This document shows positions 11,277 through 21,857 of a DNA stretch of 21,977 nucleotides, piece after piece. The translations under genes and the position numbers were made by a program. The notes under the pieces were generated by a model that had not been told where the DNA came from, did no database searches, and worked only from the letters and a program-made list of their open reading frames with translations. This DNA is from Silene noctiflora (taxonomy: Eukaryota; Streptophyta; Magnoliopsida; Caryophyllales; Caryophyllaceae). The stretch spans positions 52,214-74,190 of the forward strand of contig VHZZ01004251.1 of the NCBI GenBank assembly GCA_009801015.1. Direction: 5' to 3'. The number at the start of each line of letters is the position of its first letter. Within the stretch, counting starts at the first letter, position 1.

Positions 11277-13915
11277 CTATGAAACAGATGTTGATGCAGG
11301 GGACCCGACATAGGAGACATGGACGGGTTGTGGTACAAGATAATATTTGATTTCCAAATCTTCCAGGATTTTCTTCAGTTCCATGACTAAATCGGACCTT
11401 CTGATACCTCTGTCCCCAGCATTCTGGAAGTTGATGGTATGGTTTACATAGACAGCCATCGGCATCTTGTTCATGTTCACAATGTCTTTCACTTGCACAC
11501 TGTGACCTGGTCGCCAGTGTTGGGGTTTGCTTTCAATGTACCTGCGTTTTTTAAACCGAGTTTGTGAGCCTAAGAAGAACCGAACCGAAAGAGACAGGGA
11601 ATGAGAGACCGAAAGAAATAACTTACTCCTTGATTCTAGCCTTCAAAACGGAAATGGTCTCAGCTGTAGTCGAAAAGTCAACAGAAAACTCAACAGCATC
11701 GCTCATTTCTGGGCTCCGGTAGAAGTTGCTGATTGGTTTAGTTGACAGAACAGAATTCGGATAGAAGATCTTCTCATTATCATATCTTAAGAAAACGGTT
11801 GTCAAGATATTCATCTCTTCAACGATCATCTGTCACAAACCATACTCGATTAGTGGAATGAGTGAGCTATATGATCATCTGAACGCCAATTGATTCGTAA
11901 TAATATAATTGAGGCTTTGTGTTGGTTATACCTGAACGCCATCAATCACGCAACGGTCCCCTACATCGAATGGATGCATGATGAAGACGAAGATGATAGC
12001 CTCGAACACAGTCTTGACTGTATTGCCAAACATAAACGCCACAAGCAGTAGCTGAGATGTAATGAAGACGAGTATCTTGGTTGTCAGAAATCCCATCATC
12101 AGATTCCACACAATAACATCAATTATCAAAATCACTCCTGAAGCTATGTTATTCAATTGTTTTACTGCTGTTTTTGTATCATTCAGAGAATGAGCTAGCG
12201 ACTTCCGCTCCAAATAAGCATTAACCTGCCATCACAGATTTGAAGTTATACGAGGTGGTATTCATACAGAAGTTCAGATCTTGTCATTATCAAATCTGTT
12301 CAAAACAGAAAAAAAAAAAAATGTTTTACGCAGAAATTTGACCATAGTCAAGATGAATGTTCAATGTCTTACCACCCATTTCCTTAAAGCTGATTTCTTG
12401 ATCTTTCCAGTTTCAGTGGCGCCCTCGAATGATGGAAGAATTTCGTGCAGCTTATCTAATCTTAAGAACCGTAAGAGGTCTTCATCGTCAATGTACCTAT
12501 TTCCATACAAATGAAAAGAAACGATTACGACTCACAAACTTTCTATGAGACTGTTTTATGATAAGACTGTCATATATAAGTATATAGGTAATGTCTTACT
12601 TGTGACCGGGCTTAGCAACATTCTTGAAAATCTTATCAGCAGCCGCTTTCGCTTCCCATTCACTAGTAATCTCCTTATTTTCCTCACTATTCTCATCATC
12701 ATCGGCATCATCAAGGTTGTTAGAGATAGTCATCAACTTTGTTCTCCTAATCACATTAACTAACCCTTTCATAGTCCAAGCCGAAACTTGCGCTTGGTTA
12801 ATTTTCTGAAGCTTCTCCACATTAATCACATCTTCCTTCATCCCTTTACCTTTCGCAATTCTCTCGAAGCTCAACTCGTTTTTGGACTTCTCCAATGATT
12901 CTTCCATCTCCACTAACGGCGGCCCAGAGAGTGTTTGAAGCACATACTGATGCAGTATCGACTCTTGGATACGGTCGAAAAATCTCTTAACATGGAAAGA
13001 CAGAGCTACTGTCTTAATTAACAGAGTTTTCACAAGCCATATTCCTGCACCAACTAGAATTCCGGCAATTGACAGTGTAATGTAATGTAAAATCTGATTA
13101 GCCTTGTGTGATCTCTCGATTCCTCGACTGCTGTTAAACAACAGAATCCATGCTAGAAGAATAAAAACCAACCAAAGAAAAACCTGTACACTTCTCTTTA
13201 GCCCAAATATGAAGTACAGAACTTTCTTCTTCAGCAGGAAGTTTCTTTCCACTATACAAACCAGGATGCTAATGACCCATTTTGAAACTAATCGACCCGA
13301 AATCACTACTAGAACTAGAATGCACCATTTCCAAAGGGATATACTCCACAAGGAGACTTCTTCCAAGCGGCGAACAGTTAAGCTACAAACTAATAGCCCG
13401 GTCAGGGTTAAGAGTATTATCCATTCCATTGAAGCCAATACTTTCAATTTTTGAAGCGAACTTTTCTTTGAATGAAGATTAATTGACTTGTAGAGATCAT
13501 CATCGTCTTCTTCATCTTCTCCTCCTGCCAAAGGTGTCGGTGGGGGAATCAATGGAATGGCTTTTGGAGTACTCACACTGACTCTAGGAGACACCTTTGG
13601 AGAATTTCTAAGGGTTTCGCGGAATGATACATTAGGAGGATATGGTGGCTCTACTAAGCGCGATTTGGATTTAGAGAAGGAGGGTGTAGCGAGGGAAGAC
13701 CGCCTTTGTACGAGCTCATTTGGGATCTTCGGAGGTCTTTGTGGGGTTGAAACTTTCCCTTGCTCTTCCATGCCATACCCTTCTTGTGATGTGCTTACAT
13801 GGCTTGGACTATTTATTCCTTGATTGCTTGATTGAGCTATCATTCTAGTTGCAGCTATTGATAATACAACATCATTTGTTGCATTATCGACATAGGAGTC
13901 TGTTACACCCGCCAT
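11277..13915 (-). CDS. MscS-like mechanosensitive ion channel, MSL10 type, 733 aa
   Basis: A tension-gated, anion-preferring channel of the plant plasma membrane (group containing MSL4-6, 9 and 10). Exons on the minus strand: 13915-12600, 12496-12373, 12225-11932, 11829-11627, 11541-11277; all introns are GT-AG and the frame is continuous. I chose the ATG at 13915 (MAGVTDSYVDN) because the open frame upstream has only TTG codons. Domain order: hydrophilic N-terminus with an acidic GGEDEEDDDDL patch (residues 1-160); hydrophobic segments near 163-181, 195-222, 243-260 and 279-300; a soluble loop with FFDRIQESILHQYVLQTLSGPPL; a fifth segment near 507-529; and a pore-lining segment ending FGNTVKTVFEAIIFVFIMHP followed by FDVGDRCVIDG, the MscS signature. 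The cytosolic domain (NEKIFYPNSVLSTKPISN, MAVYVNHTINFQ) completes it. F554 corresponds to the pore phenylalanine F553 of Arabidopsis MSL10, and the length is nearly the same (734). No defects. The paralogue (MSL10 versus MSL9 or 4-6) is not settled. Confidence 0.95.
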
Positions 13916-14895
13916 CAAATCTTCAAAGTACAACGACAAACAAACAACACAGTTAGTACCACCAACAACAACATTACCCTAGTGCTTCAATGAGTCCCAC
14001 AAATTAAATATTAATTGTACTTTTCATCGAAAAATTCTACTAAAACTGTCATTTTTAAGTACCCATTTCGTATCATTACATTATCTCGAAAACAAATACA
14101 ACAATAATACCGACATAGACAACCCAATACAAATCACTATCGTAGATGAGGAGGAGGGGTCAAGATGCATTCAACTTCACACATATATCTATATATAGTC
14201 AATTCAAATCTCGTAAAAATTACATAAACACCAACGGAAGAAAATCGTATTATGAGCTTGTGAACAATCACTATCAACGAGTTCAACAACAACAACAACA
14301 ACAACAAAAATAATGATGACCCAACAGATATCGCCATTGAAATTTTAGGAAGGTCAATCAAAATGTACGCTACTTTAATCCATAGTCTGCTCAAATCACG
14401 CTAGTACGACAGTTGACGGGATAGAAGAAATCAAATAAGGTGGACTAAAAGAACAAAAAGTCGAAAATGTACCATGAAAATGTCTGAGATCATGCAGGGC
14501 ATTGAAGAGTTGCTGAATTCGGCACGGAAACAGCTACTGTTTACTACTCATTATTTGACGTTGAATTGATGCCTAGAATCATAAGTTGGTTAAGTTTGAA
14601 GTAGTTGTCACAAACATGGTGGCCTTATTATAGACATCACTTGGCATAGCTGCCATACCAAGTGGGAGGGACATGGTCAAATAATGACTAACTTCTTTAA
14701 AAAATAAGCTCACTTTTTAGTGAATACTTTATACTCTGACATGTTGAACTTGTGCTCTATATCCATTATTGTGCAATGTGTATCCTCAACATCATAGGCT
14801 GTCATCATAACTTAGTTTGTTAAGGGGTCAAGTCGGAATACAAGTAACCACCATTTTCAGGCATTTTTCGTTTTAAGTTTTAGACGGTTTCAGAT
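13916..14895. other. MSL 5' flank and intergenic DNA
   Basis: Contains the MSL 5' UTR and promoter (minus strand), with no clear TATA position. An (AAC)n microsatellite lies at about 14284-14308. A small imperfect hairpin, CACTTGG...CCAAGTG, lies near 14638-14664. No other gene is seen; the frame at 14137-14394 is a by-product of the AAC repeat and AT-rich sequence. Confidence 0.5.
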
Positions 14896-14962
14896 GATGA
14901 TTCATGTCAACCTGACCCCAAATCGTTTGGGGAATGAGACTCTGATGTTGTTGTTATTGTGG
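14896..14962 (+). mobile_element. 3' tail of a LINE/SINE-type retroposon
   Basis: The sequence contains CCTGACCCCAAATCGTTTGG, with a CCCCAAA-TCG-TTTGGGG hairpin at 14916-14932, then GGAATGAGACTCTGATG and a short TTG-rich tail. Plant non-LTR retroposons with (TTG)n tails commonly end in a near-identical GACCCCAAA...TTTGGG motif. The 5' part is absent or unrecognisable, as expected for a 5'-truncated copy. Confidence 0.5.
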
Positions 14963-15114
14963 TCGTAGAAACCTTTGATTCAGTTGAAACAACCCCCTAC
15001 CAATAGATCTAAGTGGACAGGTCGGAAAACAAAGATTTGATAGCTTGCTTGACATTAATAAACTTACTGAAAAAATAGACGGGTCAAGTGATACAATTGG
15101 TGAAGTTTAGACTT

Positions 15115-15310
15115 GACAAACGGGTCAATCGGGTCGAGTTCGGGTCAGGTCAGTTTTGGGTTTCAAGAGTTCAGGTCAAGCCGTGTCATTTCTAGTTCGT
15201 GTTATTTTCAGGTAAGCTATTTTCAAATTATTTATGAATAATAATCAGTATCTAACAAGAAAGATTCGGGTCTATATTGGGTCGGGTCAACTTCGAGTCT
15301 TCAGTTCGGG
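15115..15310. repeat. GGGTC-rich degenerate repeat DNA
   Basis: Irregularly spaced GGGTCAA, GGGTCGAG, CGGGTCAGGTCAG, TTCGGGT and GGGTCGGGTCAA words. Such GGGTCGGGTCA-type tracts are common dispersed intergenic repeats in dicots. The short frame at 15277-15492 overlaps it and is not a gene. Confidence 0.5.
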
Positions 15311-16195
15311 TGTCAAGTCAGATACGGGCAGAGCCAATTTCGTCAGGTCTGGTTATGTTACCTAACTTTGACATTGATTTTTTTAATGGCAATTTGCAGA
15401 TAGGGGAATGTCAATGCCTCTGTTGGTTGCCTATAATTTCAAGATTATTATTATTTTTTTTTTTTTTTGCACAACTACTACGATGGGTGTGAATTGTGAA
15501 ATCACAAACATACATAATGAAGCAAGCAGCAAAAAGAAACTAAAATTAAGTTGAAAATTAGATAAGAAGTCATTATCAGGCTTGTGTAATTGTTGAATTG
15601 CACATTATTAACCTTTTATTATTGCAACTTGCAAGCATGGAATGCATGTTCCCTACTAAAATATTGCCAAGTTTTTGGATAACCATCGATGAAAGTCGTC
15701 CATAATAAGAAAAAAAAAATACAGGACTAGTACGGAGTATATTTCTTTTACCCAAAAGAGTACGCGGCAGTTGGTCTTTCCCATGTTCAATTGGGCAGCT
15801 AGATATGTATCCGCGAACTATCACTTCCCTATCAGCGACGACTTTAACATTCCGAGAGGGTTTTAAAATCCAACTTTATTCGAATTCAAATTAGACATGA
15901 ATATAACAAGGTTATCGAATTGAATCCAAACAAACTCCATCTGATCTTAAAATCAACTACAATCTAAAGTACTCAAAACAACTGCTTCAACGCAAAACTC
16001 TTCAATTACGATCTGATTCAGAACCTGATTAACCTTCATCATAAACAATGTTGAATCTAATATAGAAAAATAAAAAGGATTCTAAATGAATAAAAAAAAC
16101 TATGTTAATTATGTAAATGAAATTTATCAGACATAGGACTAACGATGAGCGTAGACCCAGACTCCAATTACCATAAAGAGTCTTAGACCCAACAG
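15311..16195. other. Intergenic DNA without recognisable gene
   Basis: Two poly-T/poly-A runs (about 15450-15468 and 15710-15719) and one TACGGAGTATAT word near 15731. The minus-strand frame at 15576-15824 has no recognisable features. Nothing else stands out. Confidence 0.5.
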
Positions 16196-16234
16196 AACAG
16201 TTAACAATAAGCTTATCCCTTATTGTTAACTGTT
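16196..16234. repeat. Perfect 16-bp inverted repeat with 7-base loop
   Basis: The arms AACAGTTAACAATAAG (16196-16211) and its exact reverse complement (16219-16234) flank the loop CTTATCC. It could be a foldback relic, a terminator-like structure or the fused ends of an excised element; nothing in the context decides. The stem is too short for a typical plant miRNA precursor. Confidence 0.85.
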
Positions 16235-16845
16235 TGGCTAATTTGCAGGCTGCACCAGTTAAATCAAAGAGAGCAATTCATTCCTGAAAACCTAGAATCA
16301 ATGAAGCACCTTTAATCTAAAATGTATGTACATTTCCTAATTCTAGACAACAATAGAAAGGAATTAATCATCCATACTCAGACAAAAAGGATTACAGATG
16401 AAAATAGACCTATTGGCTCAAAACATATGTAAATGCAGATTATCCTAAAATCTATAAGCAGGGAAGGCCAACAGAATGTACATGGAGAGTGGGCGAAAGG
16501 TGTTGACACAAACTCAGCAGTTGTTACTCAGACTCGGTGTAAATATCTTGAGAGAGTTTGTCGTAGTGTCAGACTCGAAAGGAATCTCGTGTTTCTGGCT
16601 TAAAATGAAGTGTCGAAGTGTCATACCCGGGTGTACGGTGTTGAGTGTCGAGCAGCGTAAGCGAGGTAATATATAGCTCGCCATGATTAATGTCTTCATT
16701 TACTCTTTCGACGAAAATGAGAACCAACTCTGTCTGACGTCCCCCTTCCCCATCTGATAGCCTGACAGGAATAGCCTGCATATCAATCAAATTGGTGTCC
16801 CAAGCAAAGATTACGATTGAACTTGAAGTGCCGAACTGAACATTC
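16235..16845. other. Intergenic DNA and distal 3' flank of the SWIM gene
   Basis: No gene is recognised. Overlapping frames on both strands at 16476-16790 reflect a GC-richer patch with ACCCGGGTGTACGGTGTTGAGTGTCGAG-like sequence in separate short words; this looks like a dispersed repeat rather than coding DNA. Confidence 0.4.
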
Positions 16846-17082
16846 AGTACTCGCTACATCCCATTTACGTTGTCTTCACTTCCTTTTTGCTCCACTCTAA
16901 AATAATTGATCCATTTAGTATCCCTGGTCATATAACATAACGATAAGAATAATGTAATAACTAGCAACTATACAATGTAAATTCCTTAAAGCAAGGGACA
17001 ATAATTACGGAGTACATTACACTATTACAAACTGAATATGACCTCTAGTCAAATGGGGACAAATAAGTGCAATGGAGGGAGT
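16846..17082. mobile_element. Probable Stowaway-type MITE
   Basis: The right end (AATGGAGGGAGTA, ending about 17082) is the reverse complement of TACTCCCTCCATT, the Stowaway terminal inverted repeat with its TA target duplication. The left end near 16846-16870 is degenerate (TACTCGCTACATCCCATTTACG) and pairs imperfectly with the right end. The inferred length of about 237 bp is typical of this family. It lies about 90 bp downstream of the SWIM gene's stop codon, probably within or near its 3' UTR. Confidence 0.5.
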
Positions 17083-17167
17083 ATCAAAGTTCATCGTACC
17101 TTCAAGGCTTCACATAGCTGGACCGTAAACAGGGCATCAAAGCAGACACTAACACTTCCTGCACGTT

Positions 17168-20100
17168 TTAGTGTACTCTTGACAGTCTTTTTCGTTTCCT
17201 GCGATCCTTGCGTTTGACCGGAATGTCACTTCCACTCTTAGATGTTGAAGGAAGAGCCACAGTCTTTGATGGTCTTCTGACAGAAGTTCGGGGTTTCCTG
17301 GAAACCCATTTCAGAGGAAATTTATCCACAACAGTGACCAGATCTTTTGCATCAGAAATTTCCACCAGCCTCTGAACTTGATCCAGTATCTGACTGGTCC
17401 ACGCTTTTGCCTTGTCCAATTCAATAGAATCATCCATGGGATTTCTCAGTAAAGTAGTCAATAGTTCTTTGAATGAATGAGAGGAAATAGAACCTAGACA
17501 ACCCTTTCGTTCCTGGCACATCATATTGACTTTAATTACATGTTTGCAAAGGTTTCCTTGTAGAAACCAGGCACAATCACAGAAAGCAAATTCCGATCCA
17601 GGGTTCCAAACTGTGTGTGATACATTGTTGTCCCTTAGACTCTGGATAGTGGCAAACAAGTGAGTGTTTTCCGGAAAGTAAACAGCACTATCCGGGATTT
17701 GCAATGCACGGTGCCATGATGTCGAAGATATGTATGTTTCCTTCACATTTTCAAAAGTGTCATGCTCATCAGCATAGCGGTCCAACCAGTAACTTGAATG
17801 AAGCTCGGCAGTTAATTTATGGACTAACCAATCAACTCTTTTAAAAGCACCTAGGTGAGCATCATCATATAGTTTGCTCTTTAATTTGACATGATAAGCT
17901 TCAATGGCACCAGAAGATTCCTGACTCGCAACCGGAATGCTCCGCATTATTGACAGCCACATCTCTAACAAAATCAAGCATAAATGTCAGTTCAAGACAA
18001 AAATGTAGCTTATCTGCGCAGAAATAAGAAGAAAAAGAGTCAAGTAGACTTGACCAATTTTGGGCAACCAGTAATCCTTGAAATAATGCATGAAGGATGT
18101 CTGATCACTAAAATCTTGCATGAACGTCTCAACTGCAGCCACGGAATCAACCCCATTCCAAATGCTGGAAATAATATCACCCAAACGTTTAAAAATTTCC
18201 CTCCGAACTTCTATTTCAGTACATTTTTTCACAATATTCTTGAGCCAAGCTCTACGAACACGCCAAAGAGAGAATAAGACAGGGCAGCAGAGAACATCCC
18301 TGTAAAATGAGTATAAGGATTGTCAAAGTTTATACCCGAAATGATGAGATATACAGTTCAATTCAAGGAAGTATAGAGATTCAGATGCCTGATGAACTCA
18401 AAAGAGTGGTGATGCTCATGACATGGCGTAAAAAACCAATAAACATCAAGGTTGCCCTTCTGAATCCTTTTACTTTAATAAATAAATAAATGAATAAATA
18501 AATAAATGAATAAATAAATAAATAAAAACAAAGATGTATAGTATGAGTGTAGTGCCTTATGGGTTCCAACTCTGACGCTGCATTATCTACCACAAAACCA
18601 CTGATCTTCCATCCAGTATCCACAGTGTGAACTCGATCAAATAGAGCTTTCATCCACTTTGTAACATCAGCCTTTGCAGAGCTACGAGTAATGACCCATG
18701 CAACAGGTAACGCATGATGTCTTGAATCAAACGCAAGAATTGTGCACAAGGGATACTGAAAACCAGTAATACTGTAAATAAAAACCTAACAGAAGCATAA
18801 CCAGCAATCTCTGCATTCAAAATTATGAAAAAGAAGTATAAAACACAAGATGCGAAGAAAGCTTTAGTAGCAGAGAGATAGCTATCATCTTACTCTAAGC
18901 TTCTTTATTCCGAAAGTAGAATCTGCTGCTATGATACTGCCATTCCCAAAACGCGTCAATTGTTGCATTTGCCACTCTGTTTGGATTCCCAGAACAAACG
19001 GGTCATCTTCAGATGAATCCTGATAAAAGAAAACAGACTTTTTGTTGCGCTCAACCCAAAGCCGGACACTAGCTCGGTCATCCAGGTCCAATTCATGAGT
19101 GGATCGTTTAATTATCAGCCCTAACTTTTGAACATACTGGGAGGCCAGCTTATTAACTTTGGCATCTGAGTCGCAGTAACGTTGAATTCCTTCAAGATGT
19201 TTTTGTACCACATTTTCTTCGGGAATGCCAAGGTATATCATTGACATTGTCTGCTGTTGAATATCATTCCCAATGTATGGAATATTCTTAGCAGCTGGAC
19301 CAATTGCATTTCTGTCAAGGGCGCCATGGCAAGGAAGCCCAGACTTATTTACATGACGTCTATCATTATAGATGATGAGAGCAAGTGAAGGCCTTGCATA
19401 CAAACGCTTCACCACAAAGTGGCACTGACAACCTCTCATAGACTGCGGTCTAGCGACACGATTTCGAGTATTTAGACGATATCGTCGGCTAGGTAAGATA
19501 TCACCATCTTCTCCATAGTTTTCAGGTCCAAATGAGCACCAATATCTGCATTTAGAAAGGAGAAGTAATACACCAATTCAGACACATATGATAAAAGAAA
19601 CAACCAGGGAAGAAATGTTCTAGATATTCTGTTTTACAATTTTGTTCTCCGTAATCTTTTAACTGTCCAAGCCCAAGTTAGTAGCCACTGGACGCTTAAA
19701 AAAATAATATTCGTATGAGATGCTAACAAGCATGTTTATAAGTCAGAAAGAGCAATTTCCAAAATCACAAAAATGACCTTGCAGACCCTCGCAATAGGTA
19801 GTCAGAGAACAGGTTCAGTAATTTCCGTACAAAAAAAAGTTGCACAAGCTACTCACAATCCTTGTACTAAAAATAAAAATGGTCTTTGTTTTTCTAGGTT
19901 AATGAGTCAACTCATGGCTATAGTTGTCCAATATGAGTATATCAGTATAAAACACTGCATTTATCACGAGCTAATAATTGGAAATGCTACAGGCCTACAG
20001 CAAAGAATCACGCAGAAGCACCAGAACAAAACATCAGTTACCTGCATCTCACAAAAGATATGACACACAAGATCATTGTCAATAAAAATTATTAACCAAC

Positions 20101-20478
20101 ACAAGGCCCAGTGAAGTATAGTTAAGTATCTACTTTGCTTGCCAAGTCCGGATTTGGAAAAAAAAAAAGGCACAATCTTGTCAATATGTAAAATTGTACT
20201 TACAGTCGATACGCCAGATATTCATCATCTTTGTAGTCCTTTAAGGTACCCAAGACACGTTTTCTCCCTCTTTCAATATGAAATTGAGTAGGGAATTCCA
20301 AACTGGAACACTCTCCAAGAATAAAATCATCAACCCGAACATAGGGAATTTTGGCAACATCATCTTGGTGCTCACCAGTGCCATACTTGGTCCATTTCAG
20401 ATCAGACGATGAAAAATCTCCTTCAGGTGGATTTTGCACAGGGATATCATCAACAGATTCAACGATTACCATTGCCAT
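17168..20478 (-). CDS. MULE-transposase-derived SWIM zinc-finger protein, 722 aa
   Basis: It resembles the Arabidopsis SWIM zinc-finger protein At1g60560 (identified from memory), a domesticated Mutator-like transposase related to FAR1/FRS and MUSTANG proteins and presumably a nuclear DNA-binding regulator. Coding exons on the minus strand: 20478-20204, 19545-18894, 18755-18556, 18299-18055, 17964-17168; the frame is continuous. Three introns are GT-AG; the third (18300-18555) has a GC donor. Order: an N-terminal region conserved with the relative (FSSSDLKWTK, RVDDFILGE), a Cys/His cluster (RGCQCHFVVKRL...GLPCHG, from residue 128), the transposase-like core with D300 (AADSTFG), D366 (GFVVDNAA) and an acidic QESSGAIE segment (E473), then a SWIM finger CxCx8CxH (C586, C588, C597, H599). 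A basic tail, VKRKDRRKRKRLSRV, is a likely nuclear localisation signal. The start is the first ATG after the 5'-UTR intron acceptor. No terminal inverted repeats of a Mutator element were recognised around it, which fits a host gene. Confidence 0.9.
18474..18527 (+). repeat. (AAAT)n-type microsatellite with GAAT variants
   Basis: AATAAATAAATGAATA-type tetranucleotide repeat of about 54 bases. It lies inside intron 3 of the SWIM gene, the intron with the non-canonical GC donor, and it accounts for an extended frame of repeated YLFI/YSFI residues there. Confidence 0.9.
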
Positions 20479-20535
20479 TACAGCAGGATGAAGGAAAATG
20501 GGGTGTTTCTGAAGCACGCCAACTAAAACCACCTT

Positions 20536-21469
20536 CTGAAAATCAACAACTATTAGGCTAATATATAAAACCATAATACAATGACCTGAATATTGTGAAG
20601 AACACAGCAGATTTAACCTTGATTGCCTAATTCATCAACAAATATTAGGCTAATATCTAAAAATCTCCAAATCCATTCATATTGCTAATTTGGTTGTGGC
20701 TAGGCAAGTTGGCATAACAAAGGCATAGTTTTAACCTTGATTGCCTAATTCATGATATGTTCCGATATGAAATGTAATGGCATACACGATACTCACTTTC
20801 TACATTGTAGAACGGACAATTCTACCAAAAGTCATAATTCATCTTATTGAGGAAACTAATTACATAGGAATTAGTTCGCGACTCACTGGCATCTGAGGGA
20901 ATCCGGTAACCTAGGTTTTAACTTAAAAAAAGTAGGACAGCAACAACAAACAACAACAAAGTATAACTCGCACGAAAAATAGCAGCCTCGTGCGCACAAA
21001 AAAATGTCCATCGAATCTCCAAAATAACAACTTAATAATGGCCGCCTAACAACGATTTGCCTATGACATTAGTCCAATTATTATGACCAAAAGTGTAACC
21101 CCGGACAGACATTTTGGAGCAGTATAAAACCAACGATTAGAATACTTGTGTACGGCAGTAATACACAATAATAATGTAAAACCGTCTTACAGAAGATTGA
21201 CTAAAAACCCTTTTGAATTAGTCTTCTATAACCACAAAAACCCTAACTTTTCACACCAATTATATACACGAACTACGCAAATACGTCCTACTACACTCTA
21301 GTTGTACAGTAGTATCATATAATCAACATTCAAAGCAAGTTATCGCCGTAACCATCAAATTCCTCAATAATTGATATTATCATTAAAAAAGAAAAACAAT
21401 TACTGTAAAAACTAATACCCGGTACAAAATAAAATTAATAAGATAAAATTAGAAAATGGAAATAATTAC
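20536..21469 (-). other. 5'-UTR intron of the SWIM gene
   Basis: On the minus strand the donor TTTCCAG-GTAATT lies at 21470/21469 and the acceptor GATTTTCAG ends at 20536; 57 bases of leader (20535-20479) then precede the ATG. The 934-base intron contains an internal duplication at 20551-20753 and an ACCGTCTTAC word near 21181 of a kind common in Caryophyllales DNA. A CAACAACAAACAACAACAA tract lies near 20941. It contains no protein-coding frame. Confidence 0.6.
20551..20753. repeat. Diverged tandem duplication inside the 5'-UTR intron
   Basis: TATTAGGCTAATAT, itself palindromic, occurs near 20551 and 20643, and a 24-base word starting TTTAACCTTGATTGCC and ending TAATTCAT occurs exactly at 20612-20635 and 20730-20753. 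The order is the same in both halves, so a unit of roughly 90-115 bases was duplicated and its middle has since diverged. Confidence 0.7.
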
Positions 21470-21640
21470 CTGGAAAATTGAAATGGAGAGGAGGCAGAAG
21501 AGAAATAAGGCGCGGTAGAGGTGAGAGAGAAAGAACAGGGGTATCAGGTATGGGAGAAAGATGGAAGAAAGGGACGAGGTTTAAACCTTGACACGTTGTT
21601 TTAGGGTTTTTCACCCTTTTTTCATTTTATTTATTTACGG
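21470..21640 (-). promoter_or_regulatory. SWIM gene 5'-UTR exon and promoter
   Basis: On the minus strand the leader ends with CCATTTCAATTTTCCAG at 21470 and is pyrimidine-rich upstream (CTTTCTCTCTCACCTC). A telo-box, AAACCCTAAAA, lies near 21600-21610 and an ACACGTTG word near 21590-21597. The exact transcription start is not visible, probably between about 21530 and 21580. The TACGGAGTA word at about 21637 marks the edge of intergenic DNA. Confidence 0.5.
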
Positions 21641-21857
21641 AGTATTTATTAATCAAATTTCTTATTTACGAAAATTTCAAGTGTTACCTATAAATTTTGC
21701 CATTTTATAGGTAGTATCCTATTTTTTTTAAGTTTATACACATATGATACCACCCTTGAGATTTGATTTGTAAGTAACGTGCCTCATTATTGTTCTTAAT
21801 ATCTTTAATTGAACATAAATTGTTTACAATTTCCTACGTGCTTTATGCTCATATTAA
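21641..21857. other. AT-rich intergenic DNA
   Basis: No gene or structured element is seen between the SWIM promoter and the Helitron start. Confidence 0.5.

Noticed and set aside
12281-13823. Plus-strand open frames opposite the MSL gene
   Set aside because: They are antisense shadows of MSL exons 1 and 2; the minus-strand protein is clearly homologous to a known channel family.
13916-13939. Upstream extension of MSL (LSLYFEDL before the MAGVTDS start)
   Set aside because: It begins at TTG, not ATG; the first ATG in frame is at 13915.
16514-16790. Two minus-strand frames downstream of the SWIM gene
   Set aside because: They overlap in different frames, lack any known domain and coincide with dispersed-repeat-like sequence.
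17984-18305. Plus-strand frames opposite SWIM exon 4
   Set aside because: They are antisense to an exon that clearly continues the SWIM/MULE protein.
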